DNA of 64,000 nt from Castanea sativa. Lineage: Eukaryota; Streptophyta; Magnoliopsida; Fagales; Fagaceae. The notes beneath the pieces are model-generated. The model ran no database searches, was not told where the DNA came from, and saw only the letters and a program-made list of their open reading frames with translations. The stretch spans positions 42,893,634-42,957,633 of the forward strand of contig NC_134014.1 in the NCBI RefSeq assembly GCF_040712315.1. The letters are read 5' to 3'. Positions within the stretch are counted from its first letter, which is position 1; each line of letters opens with the position of its first letter. Positions 12,612 through 24,570 of the stretch are shown one piece after another. A program made the translations under genes and the position numbers.

Positions 12612-12670
<59 letters not shown>

Positions 12671-14943
12671 TCACACACAAGATAGAGGTTCTTGTACATC
12701 ATGATACAGGATAAATGAGACATCTCGACATTAACTAATTATGTAAGGATGAATATGATGAGAAGCAGCTGGAGAGCATACCATTATGATTAGAGACAGT
12801 AATGGATGGCCTAATCCAAAAAGGACACCTGTGTAGCCGAAATCCTCTAAGCATGCACCTGTACAATTTTTTATTTCAGTAACTCTTTATGAGGGTAAAA
12901 TATCAAAGCATGACAGAGAAATCAAAAGTGTACCTACGTCCAGGCTGAATTTCTCCATTGAAGTGTGTTAAGACATGCTCAAAATAATTGACATACCTCT
13001 AGGAGAAGCAGAGAAATACAAAATTATCAGAAAGATGCGAGGAAGATCAATCCATAAAAAGATAACAGCAAAGCAATGACTTACAATCTGACTTGGAAGA
13101 ACCAGAGCCTTCCCATCAACACATCTTTTCTGGTTGTAGTAATCAATGGCCTCCTTGGATGTTGGGAAGAACTACACAGAGATGGCAAAACATCTAAATG
13201 ATGACATATAGGACCAAAATAAGCGACGTATTTCAATGATACAAACCCCCAAACTTTTAATGGGGCTGACTACACAATCTAACCTTCAAGAACAAGAGAA
13301 GGCTACAAATCATCAATCCAGTCCTCGCCATACCAGCTTTACAGTGAACAACCACAACATTCTCAATGTCCTCCTTCAACCATGAATATGCGCTTTGACA
13401 AAATGATTTTATGAGTTGGATAGGAGGACAATTATGGTCATCAAATGGGAAAGATGCAACCTGGAAAGCAGCCAGATGGGTCATAAACAGAAGTGTCTAT
13501 ACCACAATGACTTCATAAACAACAACATTACAGCCTCAATAACTTAAATCTGTCAATTGATAATTGGTTATAACAATTAATGGTAGACGGGAGTGTCATA
13601 TAAATTTCTCTTTAACTATTTTCTTTTTATGTTTTAGATCTTCCCGAAACATAATGATATCTACATATTGAATATACTTATACTTGAGCAATATACCCAT
13701 GTAGACAACTAACACATTATACAGACCAAGGAATCCCAAGTCTCAACCGATGTATCGCATCATTTCCACAACATAATTATGATTTCATCATTGGCTATTC
13801 ATTTCTTATTCAAGATGTCAGCATATGATGCATAAGATTCTAGAATGTGATAAATGGAATTAAAACCATAAAAGCTTTACAGGTGGTGCAGAATTATCCT
13901 ATCTTCAGAACATATTTAGAGTATCTCACAAGCAGATGGAAACAACCTGCCTATTTTACCATTTACTTGAGTTATTTCCAAATATAAATCTTTTACTACA
14001 TTGTGAGAATACCTTTAATTTTCAGAAGGTAAAATAAAGTAAAACAGTGAGAGTTAGTGGATCCTTGAACTAATAAGCTTGAATGTGCTGAATTTTGATA
14101 TTAGGAAAATTGAAGAAAAAACCTCCAATATTTATAACTAATAAAATTAACAAAACCATGCAGGATAACCAAAAATCCATACCAAATACAACTCAGAACT
14201 TAGTTCAATGACTATCCAATCAACCACTGATATTGAAGATAAAACAAAAGCGGTTAAGTTCTGGTATCTGCATAGTAGACATGAAAATTTCGACTTCGAA
14301 TTCTAGATAGAGATATTATTAGATTAAGCAAGCTTTTTACAAGACTGGAAGTTGACCCAGGCATGACGCCTATGTGCACATTTGTCTGACAAGTTCCCTT
14401 TGCCAAACAAAAGTGCTCTTTTCCTGGTTCTAGGATAGAGAACATAGTAATCAAACTTTCCAGACTTGTATGGCCTTGAGCTGTACACCATGAATACATG
14501 TTGAAAATCTCATCATGCCATTTGTCAACCCGAGCCTCCCAGTCAAACCCATACAGGGTGGAGGAATTATTGTGGTATGAAGGACTGGAGGTTTTCTAGA
14601 AAGGTAATCAGTGATAAGGTTATCTGTACCTTTGATGTGTTTGACTTGGATTACCATTGTGAAAACCAATTTGACTATCTGAGTAACTGAGGATGTGGGA
14701 GCATTTTTCTTTTGAATTGGAGCATTTTTGGAAAAGAGGACATGTCCATTTCTACAAAAAAGTTGTGGCCAAGGAGGTGAAACTAGAACTTTTCAATACC
14801 ATGTTTGACTGCCAGGATTTCTTTGAACACATCAAAGGTACTGATAACCTTATCACTGATTACCTTTCTATATATATATATCTAGAATTCGAAGTCGAAA
14901 TTTTCATGTCTACTGTGCAGATACCAGAACTTAACCGCTTTCG

Positions 14944-14989
<46 letters not shown>

Positions 14990-16211
14990 AGCTCCAATTG
15001 CTTAGGTTCTAACTTGGCATTGAATACAATGATAAATATACTAAAATGCAAATAAATATTAAGGGTGTACCTTCCCCTCAAAAAGAGATGCATCATACAA
15101 CCTCTCTGAGCAAAGATTGTACACTTTGTATTTTCCCTGCATGTAAATGTTCATTTAAGAGATGAGAAATTCTGCAACATATTGGAACGATGTTTCCTAT
15201 TATGGTAATTGATTGTGAAAAGATTTTTCCAAGGAACAACAATTAGATTCCCCAGTGTTGCCTATTGTAAAAAATTGTCAGCCTCAAATACCAAACAATG
15301 TTTTACCTTGTGATGTGCTTCAAAAAACTTAATCACTTCTTCCATATGATTTCGATAGAATCCCTGCATCACAAGTTTCAGTTAATAAATTGTCCTAACT
15401 ATAGAAATGAACTTGGCCAATTTAAAGTCAAATGCAAACCACACAAAAATTATACCTCAAAAAATCCAAAAAGCCCAGAGCTCATATCACCAGCTGGGAA
15501 CCCCATAGCAATTATATTCTCAGTGATATATGTCATATCCAAGTCAAATCCTCCTTCCTGCAAATTAGGTATAGAATCTCCTTACAATGATTTAATCAAC
15601 GACATCTTTGGTGTAGACATTATAGTAAAAAACTAGAGTAGTTAAGAAAGATAGGTGAAGAATTGTTAAATCAAGGCATGACCAATAAAACAAATTCATT
15701 AACTTGTTATTACACTCATAAGATTATAAATAATATTAAAATCTATGTAGATATTAAAGTGGTAAACAACCTGGTATCTTCGTTTGTTTTGAGAGACAAT
15801 ATGACGTGCTTTGACCTGCATAGCCTTCACTGCACTCCGAGATGAGTCAACTAACCCTTTTGTGAATGATTCGAGAACGCCAGATTGGGCAGTTACTGCC
15901 GTTTCTTCATTTTTCTCATCTGGTATAGGTGCCACTGAAGGAATCCGTAATCCTAACCCACTAGTGAAACGTCCAAATGTTGACATCCCAGCATTTCCAG
16001 TCTGTGAGTCTTGTGCTGCTCCCCAGGACTGTGGAAATTTCAAACTTCCAGCCCAAGATGATATGCCAGAGGGAGTTATAATAGATGGTGAGTCATGGGT
16101 ATCATTATTTTGCTCGGAGATAGCAGCAGCAGCAGCAGCAGCAGCAGAATGTTCGATATCAGAGGCTTTAGCAGGAGGTTGGGATGATAAATCAGCAGAC
16201 ACCAAATCCAT
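10512..16211 (-). CDS. PTEN2: PTEN2-like phosphatidylinositol 3-phosphatase / dual-specificity phosphatase
   Basis: Twelve coding exons with GT/AG junctions: 16211-15771, 15557-15456, 15363-15307, 15136-15071, 13460-13284, 13171-13085, 12998-12934, 12858-12782, 12168-12122, 12001-11871, 11228-11159, 11027-10512. They join in phase to 1836 nt, 611 residues plus stop, the length I recall for Arabidopsis PTEN2a. Order: disordered N-terminus with an alanine run and conserved SQNKRRYQ, phosphatase domain (EGGFDLD to about 300) with P-loop HCKAGMARTG at 261-270 (Cys262, Arg268), C2-like domain (about 305-440), and an acidic Ser-rich tail ending FGDDEDFESD. The enzyme dephosphorylates phosphoinositides and binds phosphatidic acid in plants. 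No internal stop or frameshift. The ATG is the first in exon context and matches the family start. Confidence 0.95.
12511..12538. repeat. ATA trinucleotide microsatellite
   Basis: A pure AAT/ATA run in the PTEN2 intron between exons 8 and 9. Confidence 0.95.
12614..12670. repeat. CA/TA compound microsatellite
   Basis: About 23 CA units followed by a short TA run in the same PTEN2 intron. The ORF over it is an artefact of the repeat. Confidence 0.95.
14247..14943. repeat. Asymmetric foldback in PTEN2 intron 4
   Basis: 14247-14310 is repeated inverted at 14876-14943, and 14597-14650 inverted at 14818-14870. The right copy joins these two blocks through a short TA run, so about 285 bp present in the left copy is missing. 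A (TA)n tract follows at 14948-14988. Confidence 0.8.
14254..14669 (-). pseudogene. RNase H-end fragment of a reverse-transcribing element
   Basis: The minus strand encodes VKHIKGTDNLITDYLSRKPP, the end of an RT-RNase H polyprotein of the kind seen in caulimovirid-like (endogenous pararetrovirus) and some LTR elements. A frameshifted continuation (FDWEARVDKWHDEIFNMYSW) runs to about 14330. It lies in PTEN2 intron 4. No polymerase motif, integrase or LTR is nearby, so the source group stays open. Confidence 0.45.
16121..16149. repeat. GCA trinucleotide run coding poly-alanine in PTEN2
   Basis: Nine or so AGC/GCA repeats on the plus strand read as an alanine tract near residue 23-30 of PTEN2. 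Likely length-variable. Confidence 0.85.
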
Positions 16212-16623
16212 CTGCCACGCAAAACAGACTTAATATCAGTCCACAGTAGAGGCTCAGCTTTTCTTTTCTTTTTCGGTGAATAAGTAGAGGCTCAACTTTT
16301 TTTTCTTTTTTATTTTTGATGTATAAGTAGAAGCTCAACTATAGGGCCTGTAAACTAATAAGCACAACCAAGCAGGGCTAATAAGTCACCAAAAATCCAA
16401 AGAGAGAGGTAAACAGCTTCTAGCAATATGGATAAAGGCTTTAATTAAAAAAGTCAAAATGTATCTGGGATTCCCAAATATAAGTCAAAATGTGAACCAA
16501 TATAAGGCAAGGCATGTATGGAATAACATCATTGAAAGAATGGAGGGATGACTGGCTGGTTGGGATTAGACCTTTCCAAGTGGCATCAATTCACACAGAT
16601 CAAGAAGAGTACACCTTTTTTTT

Positions 16624-17803
16624 TTGAGAAGCGAGTACACCTTATATTTACCTATACATATTATGTCTCTCTTCACTATGGCCAACAATGTAGCTAATGG
16701 GTTGGGGAAGCGTCAGTCAGGAATAAGATATTTTAATGAGGAGACTGGGGGGGACAAATATGGTGAATTAGCAGTGAGTTGGGCCTCACAGCCAGTGAAA
16801 CATTCTTATGGTTGTTGTAACTGGAAGGCAATTAGAGCAGGATGGAATTCCTTTACTGGGTTTGTTGGTTTAAATTAGGTGATGGTTGAAGGATTACATT
16901 TTGGGAGGATGTGCGGTGCTTTGACAGGGGTTTAGCTTCTTCATTCTCCATGATGTTTCAGCTAACTGTTAACAAAGAGGCTATGGTGTAGGATTGCTAG
17001 AGTTAAGAAATGGAGAAATCCTCTGGAATCCCATGTTCGTGTGAGATGCTCACGCTTGTGAGTTAGAAATATTTACTCATTTCTGTCAAACTCTACTCAA
17101 TACAAGTTCATACAGATGAGGGGGATAGAATGCTTGGAGCCCGGGAAAGGAAAGATACTATAGTGTTCAGTCTTTTATGAGGTATTGAGAGGCACATGCT
17201 GCTTAAATTCCCTTTGGAAAGCTATTTGGCAGGTTAAAATGCCAAGTGAATATGATTTTTTTTTTGTGTGTGCATGTGTGTGTGTGTGGACTGTGACATG
17301 GAAAGTTCTTACTATAGATAACTCAGTGAAAAGGGGCATGATGTTGGTGCCTAGGTGCATTATGTGTAAAAATAACAAAGAAACTGTGGATCAGAGGATC
17401 ATTTGTAGCTTCAGAGTCCTGTGGCAATGAGGCTCTGAAACTTCATCTTACTAGCTTTTTGAGTAAATCGGTTGATGCCTATAATGGTGAAAGGAATGTT
17501 ATAAGGTTGGCGACAAAGACCAAAAGCATTCGAACATAGGACATATGGTTTCAAGATGTCTAATGTGGTTCATTTGGAGGGAGCCAAAGATAAAGAAGCT
17601 TCTACCCCAAAGATTCACTTAGAATTTTTAACTTCACTATTTCATTGGACATCTGTGGATCTGAATAGACCTCCTACGCTCCATGACTTTATGGAAGGAC
17701 TACTCGTGTACTTTTTTGAACTATCTAAGGGCATACGACTCGTATAACCCTAAGATTCTTTGTTGTATTTCAATAAGATATTTTTATTACCCATAAAAAA
17801 AAT
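16624..17803 (+). pseudogene. LINE (non-LTR retrotransposon) 3' relic in the PTEN2 leader intron
   Basis: Frame-broken fragments match the plant LINE C-terminal region: SGIRYFNEETGGDKYGELA, PVKHSYGCCNWKAIRAGW, then LWKAIWQVKMP, VLTIDNSVKRGM and CIMCKNNKETVDQ (zf-RVT region). A T/G-rich low-complexity tract interrupts it near 17250-17290. The relic ends in ATTACCCATAAAAAAAA (to 17803), a LINE-like 3' tail. It is antisense to PTEN2 and non-functional. Confidence 0.75.
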
Positions 17804-18502
17804 GTTAGCTTAACGGTTAAATGATCAAATTCACTCATTCTGATCAACTTAAGCTTTTAAAGCTATTGGTGTTGTTAAAGCTAATGTTATGTGAAAAAGT
17901 ACACACATACAAGTTAAGCATATTGCAATATGAGCTACAGTGCAACAAACTACCAGAAGAATGAAGTCACTAATTTTTACTAAGATGCATAAAGGAAGTA
18001 TAATGATGCATTTCATGAACAAGACCATAGGCATAGATTACCCTTGGGCAAAAGACTAATTGTGCTTCATTTTTCATGGTACATGTGTCTTATATCATCT
18101 TGTTCAAACATTTTAGTCCAAACAAATTCGACCACACAAAATTTCGACAAATTAAATGTACAAACATGGAATCATATTTCCAAACCCAGCCAAATTTTCA
18201 CACAAAAGTTCATTCTGCGCAGCATGTACAATGCATTAAAATCCTCCAACCAAAAGCGACAAATGTAATTGAAGCTAGTATATTCAAAATTCAACCCCTA
18301 TTGCCGGCTCATTAGCCCAAACAACTAGATTTACAAAATGACCACTGAGATCTGGCAGAAAAAGCTTGAAACAGATTCAAATTTAATAAGTAAATTTTCA
18401 TCAATTGCATTACGAATCTACAAGAATCATAAACTGGACTGATTTTTTAAAAAAAAAACCCTAATAATACGTATAGAGCTATATTGGGCAATGTGGATTT
18501 AC

Positions 18503-18565
18503 CAGAACTGAAGTGAGTGCTGGCGTTGACAGAATTTGAGAGCTGCGAATCTTGTGGAGTGTGGA
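18503..18565 (-). other. PTEN2: Probable PTEN2 5'UTR exon
   Basis: Minus-strand sequence ends at a good donor (CAGTTCTG/GTAAAT) at 18503. A matching acceptor (GGCAG at 16216-16212) lies exactly before the PTEN2 ATG, so a 2.3-kb leader intron is likely. The start is set about 30 bp after the TATA-like motif. Inference from splice signals only. Confidence 0.45.
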
Positions 18566-18592
18566 GATTTTGTTTCGAGATTGAAATGAAAT

Positions 18593-18602
18593 TCTATAAA
18601 TA
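18593..18602 (-). promoter_or_regulatory. Candidate PTEN2 TATA box
   Basis: Minus-strand TATTTATAGA lies about 30 bp before the proposed leader exon start, the right spacing for a plant TATA box. Confidence 0.4.
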
Positions 18603-18609
18603 AAGCAGA

Positions 18610-21384
18610 GCAAATCAGCAACTGGAGGTGGTCACGGCGTAAATTAAATGATTAATAAATTTTAAAATGGTGTTGTACAAATATTTAAGCTCATCACTAA
18701 ATAATATTTTATATTTGTTGATGCCCAATTTTTTGATTCATGCCCAACAGCCCATACGGAGGAAAACCCAATGAAAAGCAAGGCCCAAAGGCCCACCAAG
18801 AAGACCAAAGACTAAGAGAGGTCCAAAGAAAGAAATGCAAGGGAAAGCGTTCTGCAGCAGAGTATGCATTTGCCGCAGAATACAGCTCTCTAGCAAAATG
18901 ACTTCGGTAGATAAAGACAAATTGGGCCCAAGACCCTTTTGATCCAATCAACATTATTTAGCCCACAAAGGCCCAAATCCTTTTATATAAAAGGATAGGC
19001 GTGAAAACTAATATGAAGAAGCACGATGAAAAGAAACAAAGAACAACATAAAGTATCAACAGCAGGAATCACATGAAGGAATGAAAAGCCAAACCGAAGA
19101 AAATGACAAACGCAGCAAGAAACACATAAAGAAATAAAACAAAAAAACATGCAGCATAACGAAACAAAACTAATCTGCTTCGTAGAAACGGCGTGGGAAC
19201 GAAAGAAAACAAAAACAGAAGATAGTGGAGCAAGCACAGAAGGGCTGAAGCACCACCAACCTGTACCCAGCCAATACAAGGGAGGTGGGTCCACAGTCAA
19301 AGGGATTCAGAGGGTGTGGTTTGGTGGTAGGGGGAAAAAGGGGTCTATATTTGGTTTCCAGTTGTGACTTCTTTTAATAATATACCTTACTGGGATGGTA
19401 TCTTACCCAAAAGAAGTAATAGATGGTTGAGACCATCTGATATATGCCATAGAGCTAGGTAGTGAGGTAGCTCAATCCTTATCCATTTGAATTAGAGATA
19501 GAGGTATACAGTAAGAACAAACAAAAGGGAATTTTGTCGTGAAATGAGTAGTGGTGCAGCAAACATGTACTGAGCAATGGCAGTGGTCGGGGCAACCAAT
19601 GGGTTGATGAGTAGTCCTAAAGGGATGCCCACAACAAACCAAAAACAGTTGGTGAGGCCCTAGGGGTAAAAGGGAGAAATCCCATTGAATTGGCTCATTA
19701 TAAAAGAAGGAGGTAGCTATGGATGAAAATGAAGACCGAATGGAGGAGCACCTAAGGGGGGAACCCATGATAAGAGAGCAGTAAACACCTAAGGGAAGCA
19801 CCTAGGGAGAGGGGGATCCAAAAGGGAAAAGACCTAAGTGAGAAAAACAACTCACGACAAGATAGTAGTTAGAAACTAGGAGTAAAAAAAGAATGGAGAG
19901 AAAGAAAGAAAGAAAGTGGTAAAAAAAAAAGAAAAAACACTGCAGAAATAGGAACATGCATCAATAGACCATCTTTTCCCTCCCTCTTACCAAACCCACT
20001 CTTTGAAGTCTCCAAAAGTAATAGCTAGTAGTCATTTAGGCATATTCTCCAAAATACACAACTTTAATGGCAGAATCTTATGACAAGGTTGTTTAAGTTA
20101 GGGTTTGAGTTCCTTCTTGGTTTACTTATTTTATGGGAAGATTCAATACTTGATTTCAATTGTAAATATATTTGATTTATTTCATTATAACTTATATCTG
20201 TTGTATTTAGTCATTCTGTTGTAGCACATTTTTATCATGTTTGCTATATCAGTTGTCCTACTGTGGTATCTCTACTTGCTGTACTAGTTATTCTGTTGTA
20301 ACACCATTTTTATTATTTTTACCGTGTTAACTATTATACTAGCTAAACCTCTTTTGCTAAAACTTTCTTATTTCTTTGCTATTACGTGTTTTACTTTTGA
20401 CACAAACTAATCATTATCCTGTCATAAGTATATATATACATATATATCTTGTTTCTCATGTTCTGCAGAATATACTTTATAGATGTATACGTGAATACGT
20501 ATAAGTATATTTACGAATATGTATATGTATATATTTGAGAATATGCTAACCCATGTAAGCTAACATTTGCTTGATTGGTATTTTCTTTGGGTTTTAGATT
20601 TGTTTATGTGCAAGAAGTAGAAAAGTATTTCTACAGTAAAAAATGAAGAGTAGTCATTCACATCACAGAAGGCTTTAATGCACGGCAGAAAGCTTTAATG
20701 CACGGCAGAAAGCTTTAATGCACAGCAAAAGGCTTTACTGCACAGCAAAAGACTTCATTGCACAACAGAAAGTTTTACTGCACAGCAGAAAGTTTTACTG
20801 CACAGCGGAAAAGTCAGAACTGTGGAGAAAAGTTTCTTCTACAGCAAAAATAGAGGATAAGCCCACTTTGCAGCGTCTTCCCTTGGACTTTGGACTCAAC
20901 GTTTGTGTAAAACTGGCAAAGGCAGAATGGTACTTTGGAGCCCATTCTGCAGAGCTCCAGACCCAACTTCCTTCTTAGAAAAAGCTTAGACTAAGCGTTG
21001 TCCAATAACACCAAGACACGTGTCTAAGGTACAAGAAACGTAAAAAGAACCCTCGACAATATTCAAGTTTGGTTCCATTTTCTTGTTGAGCAAGCTTGAA
21101 CTTTTTCACAAGCAAACTTAATTAACTTATTATTTTCTTATATATTGTGAAACCATGACTTTAAATGTTTTACCTCTTCACGATTTTATGAATTTTTATT
21201 ACAAAAAAAGAAGTCTATACCATCAATAATTTATATATAACCTAGTTAGTTTATATGCATAACATACGCGTACATATATAACAATGAAAATGGAAATAAC
21301 TCGCATTTAACGTTTGCTTTCCAAAGTTACGGTAAAAAAGCACATTTTGTTGGATTTAAAAGGTCAATTGCCATGTTATTCAGC
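18610..21384. other. Unclassified, probably retrotransposon-derived intergenic DNA
   Basis: No gene is supported. A TG-start string (TGTTGATGCCCAA, 18716) followed 260 bp later by CCTTTTATATAAAAGG looks like an LTR promoter, but I found no second copy and no primer-binding site. A 20-bp tandem repeat lies at 20661-20817. Homopolymer and AAAG repeats occur at 19900-19940. Confidence 0.4.
20661..20817. repeat. 20-bp tandem repeat, about 7.5 units
   Basis: Units such as CACGGCAGAAAGCTTTAATG are repeated head to tail from 20661, with two identical copies at 20681-20720 and others 70-90% similar. The 86-residue ORF across it is repeat-driven. Confidence 0.9.
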
Positions 21385-21387
21385 TAA

Positions 21388-22407
21388 GGGCATCCACAGC
21401 AAATGTTGCAAAAAAAATGAAGTCATTTTGCAACACAAAATCTCTACTTTATTATTTTACAACATCTCATTTATCAGATGTTGTAAAATTCAATTCTATA
21501 CATTAAATTAATATTTACTACACAATAAAATAATATATTATCTCTACCTATTATCATCAACGACAGCAACTATATCAACACTAATCAACAACACCAACAA
21601 CATCAACACCAACAACACCAACAATCCAACACCAATAACACCAACAACACCAACAGCAACATCAACAGCAACAACACCAGCAAATTCCAAATCCAAAAAC
21701 CTCAAAAAAAGAGGGGAAAAAAAAAAACTCAAAACAGACCCAAACTCAAACAATGATCGGCCTAAACTCAAACAGATCCAAACTCAAACCACGATCTGAA
21801 GGTCGGCAATGAGGGCTGTGGATGTCGGTGGCGAGCGCTGGATCATGAGGCGGTGAGATCGGCGGCGAGCTGTGGAGAATGATGCGGCGAGATCATCGAC
21901 GAGGAATGGTGAGATCGGCGGTGAGGACTAGAAAGTGAGGCGACGAGATCGAGATCGGCATGGAGGAATTGACAGAGGCGAGATCGAGATTGAGATTGAG
22001 ATCGGCAGGGATCGAGACCGAGATCGGCGAGATCGAGATTGTCAGGGAAGATTTTTGGGTTTGATTTAAGGTGCAAAGAGAGAGAGACGTTTGAGGTTGA
22101 GGGAGGAGCTGGGAATCTGATCTGAAGAGGGAGAGAGAGACCGGTTGGGAGAGAAAGAAAGTGAGAGACAAATTGTGAGGAGAGAGAAAAAAAATCAACT
22201 AAATAACTGAGAGGAGAGAGAAAAGTCAAATAAAAAAATAATAAACTCATTTGCCACATCTGTCCATACCGTGGCAAAAATGCAATGGTACTGTTCATTA
22301 TTGCATAAATATGGCACATTTGACACATCTGATAATGCTTCGTTTTTGTGTTTGGTGTGCCAAATATTTGGCATTTGGCACATTTGCAACGTCTGTTACG
22401 GATGCTC
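21388..22407. mobile_element. Non-autonomous PIF/Harbinger element
   Basis: Ends GGGCATCCACAGCAAATG... and ...GTTACGGATGCTC are inverted repeats, and 3-bp TAA duplications (21385-21387, 22408-22410) flank them, diagnostic of PIF/Harbinger. The 1.0-kb interior has a CAACA-rich tract (21560-21670) and G+C-rich GATCGG repeats, with no transposase. Confidence 0.75.
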
Positions 22408-22410
22408 TAA

Positions 22411-23849
22411 GGTAAAGTATCACAAAGTAAAATATGGACACAATTTTTTTTTTTTGAAAAAAGCTAAAGTAAAGGTCTAATAAGTCCTATCAAATTGTCA
22501 AATGAATCTATTTACCGTTTAAAATAAAAATAATCACCTAAAGTCATGTAACTCGGAGGCATGCCAATCCATTTATGGTCATGCATTTATAACATATTGT
22601 TATTTGATAGATAAGCATTGACTAAATTATAATTTAATATCATATGAATTTATTGACAAACTTATACAATTTATTTCTTGTCTATAAATATATTTTTAGA
22701 CAAGTATACATATAAAAGTATAAAATTATATATAATTAAATTGAGCTCTTATGTCCATGATTTTATTCATGAACACATTATTATATTTGAGTTTGTTTCG
22801 TTTAATAATCGAACCTGAACTTAAATCTTGAATTTGACTTGTTTTCTAAACAAATGAACATAAATAAGCTTTTTCTTGAGTCGAGATTAAGCTGATCATA
22901 AACAAGTTGATGCATTTATAGCTTTAGAAAGGAATGAACTTGGCACTGTCCTAACAAAAAATGTTAATTGCATTGTCCCCATTAATTATGGGATAACAGC
23001 AGTTCAATCCCTCCTAAAATTTTAATTGGAGCCAAGTTTAAGAGAAATTAGCAAATTACCTCTTACTATTATCATTTTCTATAAAATTTAAATATTTTTT
23101 AAAAAGAATATTCATTCTTTTAACTCAATTATTATCCCAAAAAAATAGGATTGTGTCCCATCTCAGTGTTATCTACAGAGAAACAAACATGAAATACCAA
23201 GTTTACCCTTTAAATCAAATGGGTAAGAAAAAAAATGAGAAACCCCATTTTTTAATAATAACAAAATAAAAGTCTCCTTTCCAGCATCAAAACACAATAG
23301 AGCTTATTTTCATCTAATGCCAAATTCCAATCAAGCATTTTGTCACACTTTCTAAGCATCTTAATAAACCCAGTTTCACTATTATTTGCAGCATATTGTT
23401 GGCACTTGGAATTGGTTCAAAGTTGAAATCAAAGGCAATTAAAGCTTTAAATTCGGGTTCTATGCATTGCAAATTATGATACGTACCCAAAATTCCAAAT
23501 CCTAACCTCCAATCAAGGTTTTTTATTTTTTATTTTTTAAAGGTTTTTTCATTTCTCTCCCATTTTTTGCTAACTTTCCTAAGAATCAAACAAAGTTCTC
23601 TCTCCCCTGCTTTCCCATTTCTCATCCACCCCCCCCCCCCTCGGCCCCTCCTTTTCTACTCTCTCTTTTCCATTCTTTCTTGCCAACAAAGGAAAATGAT
23701 ATTCTTCCTTTACAAACACTTATCAAAATCAAACACCGTTATCCATGTTTCCCCCATTTAGATCTTATTAGCCTTAAGATTCAGCCCTCCCCTAATTTAC
23801 AAATGGATTTCATCAAATTGGAGGTCATTGACGGCCTTTATTGATTGTG
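22411..23849. other. Intergenic AT-rich DNA
   Basis: No coding sequence or recognisable element was found. A run of ten C occurs near 23630 and pyrimidine-rich sequence at 23520-23680. Confidence 0.5.
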
Positions 23850-23857
23850 AAACTAAT

Positions 23858-24442
23858 TAGGGGTGTGTATAGGTCAAGTTGGTTGGGTTGAGGAATTTTT
23901 TCAACCTAACCCACCATGGTGGGTTAAAAAAAATTCAATCTAACCCAACCAATTACAGGGGTTCAACCCAACCCACATGGATCAAGTTGGGTCGGGTTGG
24001 ACCCATGGATTGAACAATTTTTTTTAATTACTATTATTATTATTAAATCAAGCATTAGAACAACACCATCACAAATATGAACAAATTTATAACCAAATAA
24101 TCATAAACATAACACCTAACAAACACAAACTAGATGAGAAGAACTTAGGTTTTGGATTTTATTTAGGAAGAGGGGTGAAAAAGTAAATAACAAAATTATA
24201 TAATATATTTTTTTAATATATATTTTTTAAAACTAAAAATATATTAAATAGAAGTGGGTCGGGTTTGGTTAGGTGAATTTGTAAATCTCATGACCTGAAC
24301 CCAACTCAACCCACTATAAAAAAAAAAAAAAAAAATTAATTACCCAACCTAACCCACCAACCCTTAAAAACCGACCTAGCCCGGTGGATTGGGTTGGGTC
24401 AAGTCGGTTTTAGCGGGTTCGCAAGTTCACTGCACACTCCTA
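23858..24442. mobile_element. hAT MITE with 8-bp target duplication
   Basis: Ends TAGGGGTGTGTATAGGT and (inverted) TAGGAGTGTGCAGTGAAC match the hAT consensus. The 8-bp flanks AAACTAAT (23850-23857) and GAACTAAT (24443-24450) agree in seven bases. Subterminal GGGTTGGGTTGG motifs occur in both orientations. No coding capacity. Confidence 0.85.
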
Positions 24443-24570
24443 GAACTAATCACCAATATCAAAACCCGAATCTTCAACTCTTATAGTCTCTCTCAGTGTG
24501 ATGTGCACACCATTGGTGCAATTAATGTAGCTCCTCATCATCCCTTACAACCCTTTTTTCTACTCTTATG

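Noticed and set aside
12499..12723. Minus-strand ORF with a long Cys/Val repeat
   Set aside because: Translation of the CA microsatellite in a PTEN2 intron.
14693..15096. Overlapping ORFs on both strands with Tyr/Ile repeats
   Set aside because: Produced by a (TA)n tract joined to the foldback repeat; no family similarity.
15811..16233. 140-residue plus-strand ORF
   Set aside because: It is the antisense shadow of PTEN2 exon 1, whose minus-strand frame matches PTEN2 and splices correctly.
18983..19300. 105-residue minus-strand ORF rich in Phe/Ser/Cys
   Set aside because: Low-complexity composition in probable repeat DNA, no start context or domain.
21544..22328. ORFs in the Harbinger interior (Val/Asp/Gly- and Ser/Leu/Pro-rich)
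   Set aside because: Translations of CAACA and GATCGG-type repeats; no transposase motif.
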